DNA of 64,000 nucleotides from Deltaproteobacteria bacterium (lineage in GTDB: Bacteria; Myxococcota_A; UBA9160; JAJDAL01): contig JAJDAL010000028.1 of the NCBI GenBank assembly GCA_029261875.1, forward strand, positions 1 through 64,000, read 5' to 3'. A program made the position numbers and the translations under genes. Of this stretch, positions 26,778 through 34,746 are shown one piece after another. Positions within the stretch are counted from its first letter, which is position 1, and each line of letters opens with the position of its first letter. The notes beneath the pieces were generated by a model. The model was not told where the DNA came from. It searched no databases and worked only from the letters and a program-made list of their open reading frames with translations.

Positions 26778-27719
26778 TTAGCACTGCACGCCCGCGGTTC
26801 GGCCCCGTGGATGCGCGGGTGGAGAAACCCGTTCACCACTGCGATACCAGCTGAAGAAGCCGCGCCACCACCACCAGCTCCAAAGGGCGTGATAGCGAGC
26901 GAACTCGCACTGGGATTCACTGCAGAGTCCGACGCGGAAGGCGGCCCGATGATAGGCGGCGGACAGGCCACGCGTAGCCAAGATCCGCAACGCGTTGACG
27001 CGCCCGTGAAGGTTCCAATCCGCGACCTCGGGATAGCGCCGGTAGAGTTGCGCGGCCCCTTCTCCGTAGGTCCAGGCCTGCACGCGCAGGGCGGCGTCGG
27101 TTTGCCGGTTCCGGTGGAAAACGATGGCTCGCTCGCGATAGGCAATTTCACCCGGAAACTCCCGCAGGATTCGGAAGCAGAAGTCCACGTCCTCTCCGGT
27201 CAACATGTCTTCGCACCAGCCGCCGATGCGAATTGCGGCAGTGCGACGCACGGCGAGATTCTTCGAGGGTGCAAAGGGGAAGGGGTGGCGGCGGCGGGAG
27301 GTTTCGACGTCGAGGCGGCCGGAGGCCTCGACATAACGTTCCGGTGCGGTTTCCGGCGCGTAGCTGATCGAGCGCCCCGCTGCGATCACGGTGTCGGGGT
27401 CGTCGAAGGCCCCCAGGAGTTCCCGCAGCCAATTTCGGGTGGGCAGCGTATCGGCATCGAGATGCGCGATGATTTCGCCGCGTGCCGCGCGCAGGCCAAG
27501 GTTGCGAGCGGCGGCCGGGCCGAGCTTGGTCTCGATCAGCACCTTCACGGGAAAACTTTCGGCGATCTCGCGGCTTCGATCCGAGGAGCCGTTGTCGACG
27601 ATCAGGATCTCCGCGGATTCCGGCGTCGCCTGGTGGACGAGGCCCTGCAACATGTCGCCGAGCGTCGCTTCCGCATTTCGCACCGGGACGACGATGGACA
27701 CACGCGGTAGAGCGGTCAC
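26778..27719 (-). CDS. Glycosyltransferase family 2
   Basis: 313 residues from GTG 27719, which overlaps the stop of the HPr-kinase-like gene (GTGA); a longer frame to 27749 would intrude into that gene. GT-A motifs: VSIVVPVRNAEATLGDML, ILIVDNGSSDRS, AHLDADTLPTRNW (DxD), and LTGEDVDFCFRIL (catalytic acidic residue). The C-terminal 40 residues include a Trp-rich hydrophobic stretch (ALWSWWWWRGFFSW) that may touch the membrane. It is paralogous in organisation to the GT2 encoded next to it, so the two probably add successive sugars. Confidence 0.92.
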   Translation of the reverse strand: MTALPRVSIVVPVRNAEATLGDMLQGLVHQATPESAEILIVDNGSSDRSREIAESFPVKVLIETKLGPAAARNLGLRAARGEIIAHLDADTLPTRNWLRELLGAFDDPDTVIAAGRSISYAPETAPERYVEASGRLDVETSRRRHPFPFAPSKNLAVRRTAAIRIGGWCEDMLTGEDVDFCFRILREFPGEIAYRERAIVFHRNRQTDAALRVQAWTYGEGAAQLYRRYPEVADWNLHGRVNALRILATRGLSAAYHRAAFRVGLCSESQCEFARYHALWSWWWWRGFFSWYRSGERVSPPAHPRGRTAGVQC

Positions 27720-28672
27720 CGGAACAGCGCCTCGAGTGTCTTGAGGCACTCCGGGTCATCGTAGGCGCCTTCGGGAAGCATGGCTTCGAAACCGTGGAGT
27801 GCCCGCGCGGTCTGGGCCACCGTGTCGAGAATCGAACGAGCCAGTTCGCGATCGCGGGGGAACACGGTCTGGCGCAACAGGACCGACAGGGTTTCGTCGA
27901 AGGAAAGCGGCCGCAGTGTGAGGGAGGTACCGGCGTCGCCGCGTTGGAGGGAAATGAGATGACTGGGTAGCGCTTCGCTGCGCGGAGCGTCGGGCCAGTA
28001 ATCCCGGATTGCGACCTTGCGCTTCTGCGTCCACGCCGAGTACCGGGGAAGTAGTGAGAGGTCTCCCACTTCGGGGAACCAGCTGCGGGTCTGGGGATGG
28101 AGATTCATGTTGTGAACCAGGGCCCGCGCCCGGGGGCCTCCGTCATCGATTCGAATCAGGAGTTTGTCATCCCCCAGCGTTTCGGCGCCGCGCCGGATCA
28201 AGCCCGCAAGCAATGTGCTCTTGCCGCCGCCGGAGGGTGCGCAAACGAGTGCGCAATGCTCTCCATACAGCACGCCGCCAGCGTGGAGCGGTACCCAACC
28301 CAGCTGTCGCCAGCCCGTGGTGGCGATCAGTAGCGTGAGATGCTCGGTGTCCTCGGGAATCGGCTTGGGGAGCGAAATTCGCCAGGCCCCCCGCTCTCGG
28401 TCGTACTCTGCATGGGCGCCGGACTCACAGGTGGCGCGCAAGCCCGTCGGGGTCGTATCCGCACGCATTTGCCCGCAGACCAGGTAGTTGCCAACGGCGG
28501 GTTCTTCGGGAGTTGTCGCGTATCGCACGGATACGGAGATGGAGTGGGGATCGCTCCAGGGGACATCGTGGAGCAAGAGCGTCTTCGCGATCGCATCGCG
28601 AAGCGCCGGCGAGTCCGCCTGCAACTCGATCTTCAACGGGCCACAGGGGAAAGCTTCAGGGAGCGCGGTCAT
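27716..28672 (-). CDS. HPr kinase-related protein
   Basis: 318 residues from ATG 28672. Domain of the HprK/P-loop kinase family: LHAGGV at about 130-135 and Walker A CAPSGGGKSTLLAGL (Lys151), followed by LGDDKLL (two Asp for metal/catalysis) as in HprK. The N-terminal half has no known homologue to me. The genuine HPr phosphorylation partner is absent. In lasso and HPr-rel-type clusters such kinases phosphorylate a peptide or remain unassigned. Between the PqqD-like gene (20 bp upstream) and a GT2 gene that it overlaps by 4 nt, it belongs to the same transcript. Confidence 0.85.
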   Translation of the reverse strand: MTALPEAFPCGPLKIELQADSPALRDAIAKTLLLHDVPWSDPHSISVSVRYATTPEEPAVGNYLVCGQMRADTTPTGLRATCESGAHAEYDRERGAWRISLPKPIPEDTEHLTLLIATTGWRQLGWVPLHAGGVLYGEHCALVCAPSGGGKSTLLAGLIRRGAETLGDDKLLIRIDDGGPRARALVHNMNLHPQTRSWFPEVGDLSLLPRYSAWTQKRKVAIRDYWPDAPRSEALPSHLISLQRGDAGTSLTLRPLSFDETLSVLLRQTVFPRDRELARSILDTVAQTARALHGFEAMLPEGAYDDPECLKTLEALFR

Positions 28673-28691
28673 AGGACGCCCGAATCGGGGG

Positions 28692-29090
28692 CTATTCCGC
28701 CAACGGAACGCTTGGATCGAAAGCACTCGTCATGACGCGTTGGAGGGGATCTTTGTGCTTCTCGATGACGGGCCGTATCCAGCTGCTGGGCGGTGCGATT
28801 TGGGATTCCCCGATCGCGCCGGAAGCCTCCACCAAACGATCCTTGCGCAGAACGTCGACGAAGAGGCGGACGGATTCGAGGTCTCCGTCGGGTGCGCCCC
28901 AATCGCGGCTTTGCTCCGTGACGGCGCGCAGCGATGATCCCGCCTCGAAGCGTTGCACGATGGACCAACCCGTCGAATTGACGGAATAGAAGTACTTGCT
29001 TTCGAGGTCCAGCAAGAGAGCGCCTTCTTCCAGTACCGTGATGACGACGTCCGGGCGCAGGGCAAAAGCTGTATCGAGATCCGAGGACAT
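28692..29090 (-). CDS. PqqD-like peptide chaperone with extended tail
   Basis: 132 residues from ATG 29090 (GGAG five nt upstream). Residues 8-90 are PqqD-like: a winged-helix peptide-binding domain with EEGALLLDLESKYFYSVN and GWSIVQRF. Such proteins (B1/RRE) present a precursor peptide to the processing enzyme, here probably the B2 protease at 25.4 kb. Residues 91-132 form an extra tail with W104-x-x-P107 followed by IEKHKDPLQ, then TSAFDPSVPLAE. The W-x-x-P part resembles the Y-x-x-P leader motif recognised by PqqD domains in lasso peptides. First gene of the cluster; transcription would start in the 261-bp gap before 29352. Confidence 0.82.
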   Translation of the reverse strand: MSSDLDTAFALRPDVVITVLEEGALLLDLESKYFYSVNSTGWSIVQRFEAGSSLRAVTEQSRDWGAPDGDLESVRLFVDVLRKDRLVEASGAIGESQIAPPSSWIRPVIEKHKDPLQRVMTSAFDPSVPLAE

Positions 29091-29351
29091 GGGGCTCCGC
29101 TCTGGGACGCGTTTCAGCATAGAGCAGCCGCGAAAATCGCGTCGCGTAGTATTTTTACCACATCTCGGGATTTCGGTGCGGGTCCCGCTTGGCCCTGGGC
29201 CCGGTCACGACCGGGAATGTGCAGGCAAGCGGAATAACCCTCTCAAAACAATGAGTTTGAGCGGCAGATCGAGTCGGAACCGCAGCTTTCCCGGGGACCC
29301 GCGTGATAGGCTGACCCTGTATTCCAGGAACCGGTCCGGAGGTCTCCGTCG

Positions 29352-31490
29352 TTGCAGCGAATCCTGGTGGTTGCACCCGAACCCTTCTATGAGGATCGCG
29401 GAACCCCGATTGCGCTTCGGCACCTCGTGCGCGCGCTGGGGGAGCTCGGGTTCGGGGTCGACATTCTGACCTTTCCGGTGGGTCGGGAACTCTCCCTGCC
29501 GCACGTTCGCTATTTCCGCACGCCGAACCCACTGGGGTTTAAGAGCATTCCGATCGGGTTTTCGCTTCGAAAGCTGTTTCTCGATGCGTTTCTCGCGCGC
29601 GAATTGCTGCGCCGGCTGGCGCACGGGCGTTACGCGGGCGTGCACGCCGTCGAAGAGGCGGCCTACTTCGCGGTGCCCCTGTGCCGGCGCGCCGGTGTTC
29701 CCGTTCTCTACGACATGCAATCGTCGATCCCCGAGCAGCTCGAGAATCACTCGCTCTTGGGGAAATCGGGAATGCAGCGCCTCGAACGGTGGATCGAGCG
29801 TTGGGTCGTACGCCGCGCGGATCTCACCGTATGCAGCAAGGGGCTGGGGATCAAAGTGGCGACCCTTGCGCCCGAAGCCGCGTACGAAGAGTGGGATTAT
29901 CCGAGCGATGTACACGATGCGGATGCGGAAGAGGTTGCGGCGCTTCGCCGGGAATTGAAGATTGCGCCCGAGATGCGTGTGGTGACGTACTGCGGGAACT
30001 TCGAGCCCTATCAGGGTGTCCCCTTGGTTCTTCGCGCCATTCCGATCGTGGCGCGCGACATCCCCGATGCCATCTTCGTGTTCGTCGGCGCCAAGGATGA
30101 GGCGCAACGCCTCCAGTGGGAACGAGAGCTCGATCCGGCGATTCGCGATCGCGTGCGTCTGGTGGTTCGCCAACCCCGGGAGCGTATTCCCATCTATCTC
30201 GCACTCGCCCGTGTGCTCGTTTCGCCGCGGATCCAGGGCGGAAATCTTCCCCTGAAAGTCTTCGACTACATGGCTTCGGGGCGCCCGATCGTGGCAACGG
30301 ACATTCACACCCATCGCGCACTGCTGGACGACGACACAGCACTTCTCGTACAGCCCGAAGCCGAGGCGATCGGAAAGGGGATTCTCGAACTCCTGCAGAA
30401 CCCCGTCTATGCGGAGCGATTGGCGGCCGCGGCCAGGAGCGCTGCACGCGGCCAGGGGCAGTGGTCCGAATTCGTCGCCAGTGTGAAGGGGATCTTCGGT
30501 CGCTTGCTCGCCCGAAGACCCGGCGGAGTCCTGACGGGGGAAGCAATTCGATCGGTATCCGTCGTGATCCCGGTTCGAGATTCGGAATCGAGCATCGGTT
30601 CGCTCGTACGCGAGATCAAAGCCCAGGTGCCGAATCCGATTCGTTGCGATGTCTGGGTCGTCGACGACGGATCGACGGACGAGACGGCACGCCGTGCAGA
30701 AGAGGCGGGCGCGACGGTCTTGCGGCGCGAACGCGCGGAGCGCGGGAATCCCGCGGCAGCGCGGAATCTGGCTGCGAGCCGAGCCTCCGGCGACGTTCTG
30801 GTATTCCTCGATGCGGATTGCGAACCCCATCCGCGGTGGCTCGAGGAAATCGTTGCGGCCCACCGACGCGGCGAGCGGCTCGTGGGCGGCGCTTTGGATC
30901 TGCCGCCGGGCCTGCCGTTTTGGGCGCGCGTCGACTACTACGCCGGTTGGTATCACGTTCATTCGGCTCGCCGCGCGGGCTACGTTCCCAATCATCCGCC
31001 GGGCAACCTGAGTGTTCGTCGCGCGCTGTGGCGCGAAAGCCAGGGGTTTCTCGAAACGGGGCCCGCCGCCTACGCGCACGAAGAACTCGGCTGGCAGGCG
31101 GAACTCCAGCAGTCCGGACACAGGCTGTTCTTCGAGCCCCGGGCGGCAGTCGATCACCGAAACCGGCCGGGCTTCGGCAACCTGTTGGCGCGGAATTATC
31201 GCTGGGGTTACAGCGCCGTCGAATCGAAGGCGAGCAGCGGTGCCGCGCGCTGGAGCTGGGTCTATCGCTATCCCCGCGCACTGGTCTTCTTGGCGTTTCC
31301 CCTCGTCTTGGCGCAGACGGTCTACATCCTGGGCTGTTGGGCGCGCGCGCGAAAATGGGAAGCGATCGTCCTGGCACCGGGAATCCTGGCGGGTCGACTC
31401 GCCTACGGGGCTGGACTCGCGGTGGGGACCAGCCGTTGGCTGGCGCGTGGCCAGAGTGGAGGCCCGGGCGAACGCCCGCGGTGGGAATAG
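29352..31490 (+). CDS. Fused GT4-GT2 glycosyltransferase with C-terminal membrane segments
   Basis: 712 residues. N-terminal half (1 to about 385) is a GT-B/GT4 transferase: LVVAPEPFYEDRGTPIALRH, YDMQSSIPEQLEN, VTYCGNFEPYQGVPLVLRAI and PLKVFDYMASGRPIVATD. The second half (about 395-640) is a GT-A/GT2 transferase: VSVVIPVRDSESS, VWVVDDGSTDET, FLDADCEP. Near 640-700 lie one or two hydrophobic segments that anchor it to the inner membrane. The start is a TTG with GGAGG at 29338-29342, nine nt away; this is unusual but no ATG or GTG fits. Divergent from the PqqD-like cluster, likely extending the same glycan. Confidence 0.87.
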   Translation: MQRILVVAPEPFYEDRGTPIALRHLVRALGELGFGVDILTFPVGRELSLPHVRYFRTPNPLGFKSIPIGFSLRKLFLDAFLARELLRRLAHGRYAGVHAVEEAAYFAVPLCRRAGVPVLYDMQSSIPEQLENHSLLGKSGMQRLERWIERWVVRRADLTVCSKGLGIKVATLAPEAAYEEWDYPSDVHDADAEEVAALRRELKIAPEMRVVTYCGNFEPYQGVPLVLRAIPIVARDIPDAIFVFVGAKDEAQRLQWERELDPAIRDRVRLVVRQPRERIPIYLALARVLVSPRIQGGNLPLKVFDYMASGRPIVATDIHTHRALLDDDTALLVQPEAEAIGKGILELLQNPVYAERLAAAARSAARGQGQWSEFVASVKGIFGRLLARRPGGVLTGEAIRSVSVVIPVRDSESSIGSLVREIKAQVPNPIRCDVWVVDDGSTDETARRAEEAGATVLRRERAERGNPAAARNLAASRASGDVLVFLDADCEPHPRWLEEIVAAHRRGERLVGGALDLPPGLPFWARVDYYAGWYHVHSARRAGYVPNHPPGNLSVRRALWRESQGFLETGPAAYAHEELGWQAELQQSGHRLFFEPRAAVDHRNRPGFGNLLARNYRWGYSAVESKASSGAARWSWVYRYPRALVFLAFPLVLAQTVYILGCWARARKWEAIVLAPGILAGRLAYGAGLAVGTSRWLARGQSGGPGERPRWE

Positions 31491-31543
31491 CGCCTTCGCC
31501 GGGCTCCTTCGCCCGCTTACGCGATTTGATTCCGTACGAGCAA

Positions 31544-31576
31544 GGGCGGACACCCGAAGGTGTCCGCCCTTTTTTT
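31544..31576 (+). terminator. Rho-independent terminator
   Basis: Perfect 11-bp stem GGGCGGACACC / GGTGTCCGCCC around a CGAA tetraloop (31555-31558), followed by seven T at 31570-31576. It closes the transcript of the GT4-GT2 gene, whose stop is 54 bp upstream. On the opposite strand there is no matching T-run, so it serves the plus strand only. Confidence 0.95.
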
Positions 31577-31596
31577 CGAGCCAGCGAGTGGCCCGT

Positions 31597-32676
31597 CTAG
31601 CGGAGTTCGACCCGTCGGTTCTGTGCGCGACCGTCGGGGGAATCGTTCGGGGCGATGGGCTTCGACTCACCGAACCCACGCGCGGTCAGGCGCCCGGAGG
31701 AAATGCCCTTGCTGACGAAGTACTGCTTTACGGCAGCGGCGCGCCGGGCAGACAGACTCTCGTTATAGGAATCGGGTCCGATCCAATCCGTATGGCCTTG
31801 AACTTCGATGGCTACGCTCGGGCAACTGCGAAGATGTTCGACCGCGACATCCAGAACCACTGCGCTGCCGCTGGTGATCTCTGCGCGATCGAAGGCGAAC
31901 TCGACGCCGCGCAAGCGCACGACGCCTTGGCAGGGATCCGTGCCACGGGCACCGACCGCCGGGAGGCCCGCAGAACCGAGGAACACTTGCCGCGAGAGGG
32001 ACGCCACCATGGCTCCGCTGGTGAGCGACTCGGCGTTTCGGATGCTCCCGCAGTCCGTCAGATTGGAGAGGTCCGACAGGAATTGGCGACCCGTCGCATC
32101 GCTTCCGGTCTGAACCGTGTGAATGCACACGCCTTCCGGAATCGCATTGACGAGGTTCTTCGCCACCGCCATGGCGCGAGCCGGGTCGTCGGGCAATCCG
32201 TCGGAGAAGACCACGAGCGCGGCGCGCCCGGATCCATTGGCGAGCGATGCCTGGGCTTCCTTGAGGACGTTGTGGAACGGAGTATGACCGCCGGTCCCAT
32301 CGATGGAGCCGAGGACCACCAGGCTGTTGGCACTGCTGGACAGACCCTGGCGGTTGAACGGCTGAAGGTTCGAGGTGATCCGATCATCGCCACCGAAGCC
32401 GATGCTGCCCGCGGTGTAGCTGTCGGAGTTCTTGCCCGGGACGTTGCGTTCGGGCATGGCGGACACGAAGGACTGGGTCAGCGCTTTGGCGGTGGGGAAC
32501 GTCGCATTGGCGTATTGGGTTCCCGAGGCATCCGTCAGGACGACGATTCGGTCGATGACGCGAACTTCGTTCTCGCCCGCCGTGATGGGCGAGACATTCA
32601 AAGGTGCGCGGGTGGGGAGCGTCGTCGCGCAGCCCATCGCGAAAACAGTTGCGAACGCAATCGTTCGAAGCTTCAT
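31597..32676 (-). CDS. Lipoprotein with von Willebrand A-like and OmpA domains
   Basis: 359 residues from ATG 32676 (AGAGGA upstream). N-terminal signal with lipobox FAMGC (Cys16), so it is lipidated. Residues about 45-230 form a VWA-like domain (RIVVLTDASGTQY, ALVVFSDGLPDD), with the DASGT in place of the usual DxSxS MIDAS. Residues about 250-359 are an OmpA peptidoglycan-binding domain (RLRGVEFAFDRAEI, VQGHTDWIGPDSYN, GRAQNRRVEL). It would tether to peptidoglycan from the outer or inner membrane leaflet. Convergent with the GT4-GT2 gene. Confidence 0.9.
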   Translation of the reverse strand: MKLRTIAFATVFAMGCATTLPTRAPLNVSPITAGENEVRVIDRIVVLTDASGTQYANATFPTAKALTQSFVSAMPERNVPGKNSDSYTAGSIGFGGDDRITSNLQPFNRQGLSSSANSLVVLGSIDGTGGHTPFHNVLKEAQASLANGSGRAALVVFSDGLPDDPARAMAVAKNLVNAIPEGVCIHTVQTGSDATGRQFLSDLSNLTDCGSIRNAESLTSGAMVASLSRQVFLGSAGLPAVGARGTDPCQGVVRLRGVEFAFDRAEITSGSAVVLDVAVEHLRSCPSVAIEVQGHTDWIGPDSYNESLSARRAAAVKQYFVSKGISSGRLTARGFGESKPIAPNDSPDGRAQNRRVELR

Positions 32677-32905
32677 GGGGGTAATCCTCTTGGTTGGTTT
32701 TCGAGTTCTCGATTGCTGGGGCCCTGCCGCAGCGCATAGGGTGTGGGGGAAACGAATTCGATCCGCCACTCACGTGGACTCAGCTTAGCACGGCCCCCGG
32801 GGCCCGGGGTCAAGACCCCAGCTGACGAAATGGGGCCCGAGTGCATTCAATAGACAGGAGACTTGCGATTCGCCGCCACAGCGCGTATTCCGAGTCGAGG
32901 AACGG

Positions 32906-33079
32906 CTGAGATGGGGAGACTATCGGCGTCAGGTGCTGCCGGACGGTGAGCCCGTCGAGGCGGTTGGGGATCGGGGCGTGGTGGAGCAGGTGGGTTCCAT
33001 CGGTACGGAACTTCGCGACGGCGATCGCACTTGGAGCGCTCCCCATGTTCGCCTGGCTGAGGAAGTGATCAAGCGGTGA
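32906..33079 (+). CDS. Possible short gene translationally coupled to the YihY-family gene
   Basis: This frame is open from 32789 to a TGA at 33077-33079 that overlaps the GTG of the next gene (GTGA), the same coupling used elsewhere in the window. No ATG, GTG or TTG precedes the coding-like part; CTG at 32906 has GAGG five nt upstream, and a GTG at 32933 would give 48 residues. The product (57 residues from CTG) is charged and third-position GC-rich, with no recognisable family. It may be a genuine small gene, or the 3' remnant of a decayed one. The rest of the 400-bp gap 32677-33075 shows no other gene. Confidence 0.3.
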   Translation: MRWGDYRRQVLPDGEPVEAVGDRGVVEQVGSIGTELRDGDRTWSAPHVRLAEEVIKR

Positions 33080-33960
33080 AACTGCGCTGGCTGAACGATG
33101 TTCCGGGGCTATTGAAAGAAACCTACCGCGAGTGGAGCGAAGACAAGTGCCTGCGCCTCGGCGCGGCGCTGGCGTATTACACGATCTTCTCGATGGCGCC
33201 GCTCCTGGTGCTCGTCGTAGCGATCGCGGCGCTGGCGTTCGGGCAGGATGCCGCGGAGGGGCAGGTGGTCGAGCAGTTGCGCGAGATGCTGGGCGAAAAG
33301 GGCGCGGCGACGGTTCAATCGATGATCGAGCAAGCGAGCCGCCCCGCTTCGGGGATCGCGGCGTCGGTTCTGGGTCTGGTGACCATGATCTTCGGTGCGT
33401 CGGGTGTGTTCGGGCAATTGCAAGGCGCGTTGAACGACATCTGGGAAGTCGAGCCCCCTCCCGGTGCGGGCATCCTGGGAATGATCAAAGGACGCCTGGC
33501 GTCGTTCTCGATGATTCTCGTGATCGGCTTTCTGTTGTTGGTTTCCCTGGCGCTGAGTGCGGCACTGGCGGCGTTCGATCAATGGCTTGCGGGGCTGTTT
33601 CCCGGTGCCGACCTGTTGCTGGAATTCGCAAACGTCTTGCTCTCGTTTGGAATCGTCACGCTGTTGTTCGCCATGATCTTCAAGATATTGCCGGATGCGA
33701 AGATCCAGTGGAGCGACGTGTGGGTGGGGGCGGCGTTTACGTCCGTTCTTTTCGTGGTGGGGAAATTCCTGATCGGCTTGTATCTGGGGAACACCGGTGC
33801 CGGGTCGGTATACGGTGCCGCCAGTTCGCTCGTCATCATCCTGCTGTGGGTCTACTACTCTTCCCAGCTTCTCTTCTTCGGAGCGGAGTTCACACAAGTG
33901 TACGCGCGCACTTACGGATCCTGGGCGGGCGGTCGTCCGGATTCCGACGGGTCGGTCTAG
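33076..33960 (+). CDS. YihY/BrkB family inner membrane protein
   Basis: 294 residues with six predicted membrane helices. Family motifs: LRLGAALAYYTIFSMAPLLV near the N-terminus, FGASGVFGQLQGALNDIWEV, IQWSDVWVGAAFTSVLFVVG and SLVIILLWVYYSSQLLFFGAEF near the C-terminus. Once annotated as ribonuclease BN, this family is now regarded as membrane proteins of unknown transport-like function. GTG 33076 overlaps the upstream small frame. Convergent with the DUF2959 gene after 54 bp that include a 12-C homopolymer (33965-33976). Confidence 0.92.
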   Translation: MKLRWLNDVPGLLKETYREWSEDKCLRLGAALAYYTIFSMAPLLVLVVAIAALAFGQDAAEGQVVEQLREMLGEKGAATVQSMIEQASRPASGIAASVLGLVTMIFGASGVFGQLQGALNDIWEVEPPPGAGILGMIKGRLASFSMILVIGFLLLVSLALSAALAAFDQWLAGLFPGADLLLEFANVLLSFGIVTLLFAMIFKILPDAKIQWSDVWVGAAFTSVLFVVGKFLIGLYLGNTGAGSVYGAASSLVIILLWVYYSSQLLFFGAEFTQVYARTYGSWAGGRPDSDGSV

Positions 33961-34014
33961 AAGGCCCCCCCCCCCCTCCACCGCACGCGTGTTCTCGCGG
34001 CCTGTCCTCGCCGG

Positions 34015-34677
34015 CTAGTTCTCGACGCTTGCGAGAAACGATTCCGCCTCGCGGATCGAGGCGCGCATTTCCTGGATCAGTGCCGCTACGTCGTCCTCGA
34101 TGGCGACCACCTCGCTCTGCAGTGACGCAATGGCTTTGGCGTTGAGGTTGTGTTTCAGAAACAGGACCTGGTCCCGAAAGGCGCGCAGGACCGGATCCAT
34201 GCGCTCCTCGGCGCGCCGCATGGCGCGAACCAGCGTCGCGTAGCGCTTTCGCGTTTCGGCGAGGCGTTTTTCGCTTCCGCGCCGCAGGGAGGCGCTTTCG
34301 ATCAGGGAGATCTCGGCTTCCCACTCTTCGAACAGGTCGCCCGCAACCTGTTCGATCGAATCGATGCGGGTTCGCACGCGCTCGGCGCGGTCTTCGCTGC
34401 GTTGGTACGCGCGATCCATCTTCGTGTAGGTGTCTTCGAGATCGCCGCCGTCGAAGCCGGTGGTCTGCTTGAAGAGTTCGAAGGTGGTCAGGAACTGTTC
34501 TTCCGCTTCGCGCTGGTCTTCTTGGCCTGCGCGGACGCGGTCCGCGAGGATTTCGCGTTTGGGCTTTCCGATCTGCTCCATGGCGGCGTAATAGGCGCTG
34601 CGAAAGCAGCCGCTGGTGATGAGGAGAGGGATCGCGAAGGCGGCCGCGATCCGCAGTCGAGAATGAGCGTGTTGCAT
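34015..34677 (-). CDS. DUF2959 family lipoprotein
   Basis: 220 residues from ATG 34677. Signal with lipobox ITSGC (about Cys24), then YYAAMEQIGKPKREILADRV, QREAEEQFLTTFELFKQTTGF and long charged heptad-rich helices, matching DUF2959. The protein would be a lipidated coiled coil in the periplasm; its function is unknown. It is divergent from the large ATPase gene; the 69-bp gap holds a perfect palindrome ACACAATTGTGT. Confidence 0.88.
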   Translation of the reverse strand: MQHAHSRLRIAAAFAIPLLITSGCFRSAYYAAMEQIGKPKREILADRVRAGQEDQREAEEQFLTTFELFKQTTGFDGGDLEDTYTKMDRAYQRSEDRAERVRTRIDSIEQVAGDLFEEWEAEISLIESASLRRGSEKRLAETRKRYATLVRAMRRAEERMDPVLRAFRDQVLFLKHNLNAKAIASLQSEVVAIEDDVAALIQEMRASIREAESFLASVEN

Positions 34678-34698
34678 GGCGCGGGAGATTAGCGAATC

Positions 34699-34710
34699 AC
34701 ACAATTGTGT
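34699..34710. promoter_or_regulatory. Palindrome in a divergent intergenic region
   Basis: ACACAATTGTGT is a perfect 12-bp palindrome midway between the starts of the DUF2959 lipoprotein gene and the ATPase gene. In a GC-rich genome such an AT-rich palindrome is unlikely by chance and may be an operator for one or both genes. No regulator is encoded nearby. Confidence 0.35.
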
Positions 34711-34746
34711 TTGCAGGGATCCGAGGTCAGAGGTATAGAGGCCGTC

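Noticed and set aside
29133..29141. CGCGA-AAA-TCGCG repeat before the PqqD-like gene as operator
   Set aside because: Short and GC-rich, easily formed by chance in this composition; no second copy seen.
29155..29532. Candidate separate precursor peptide near the PqqD-like gene (minus strand)
   Set aside because: Arg/Pro-rich, overlaps the start of the GT4-GT2 gene, no leader motif, no good ribosome site.
33965..33976. 12-C homopolymer as a phase-variable tract
   Set aside because: It lies in a convergent intergenic gap, outside any coding frame or promoter; more relevant as a possible sequencing problem.
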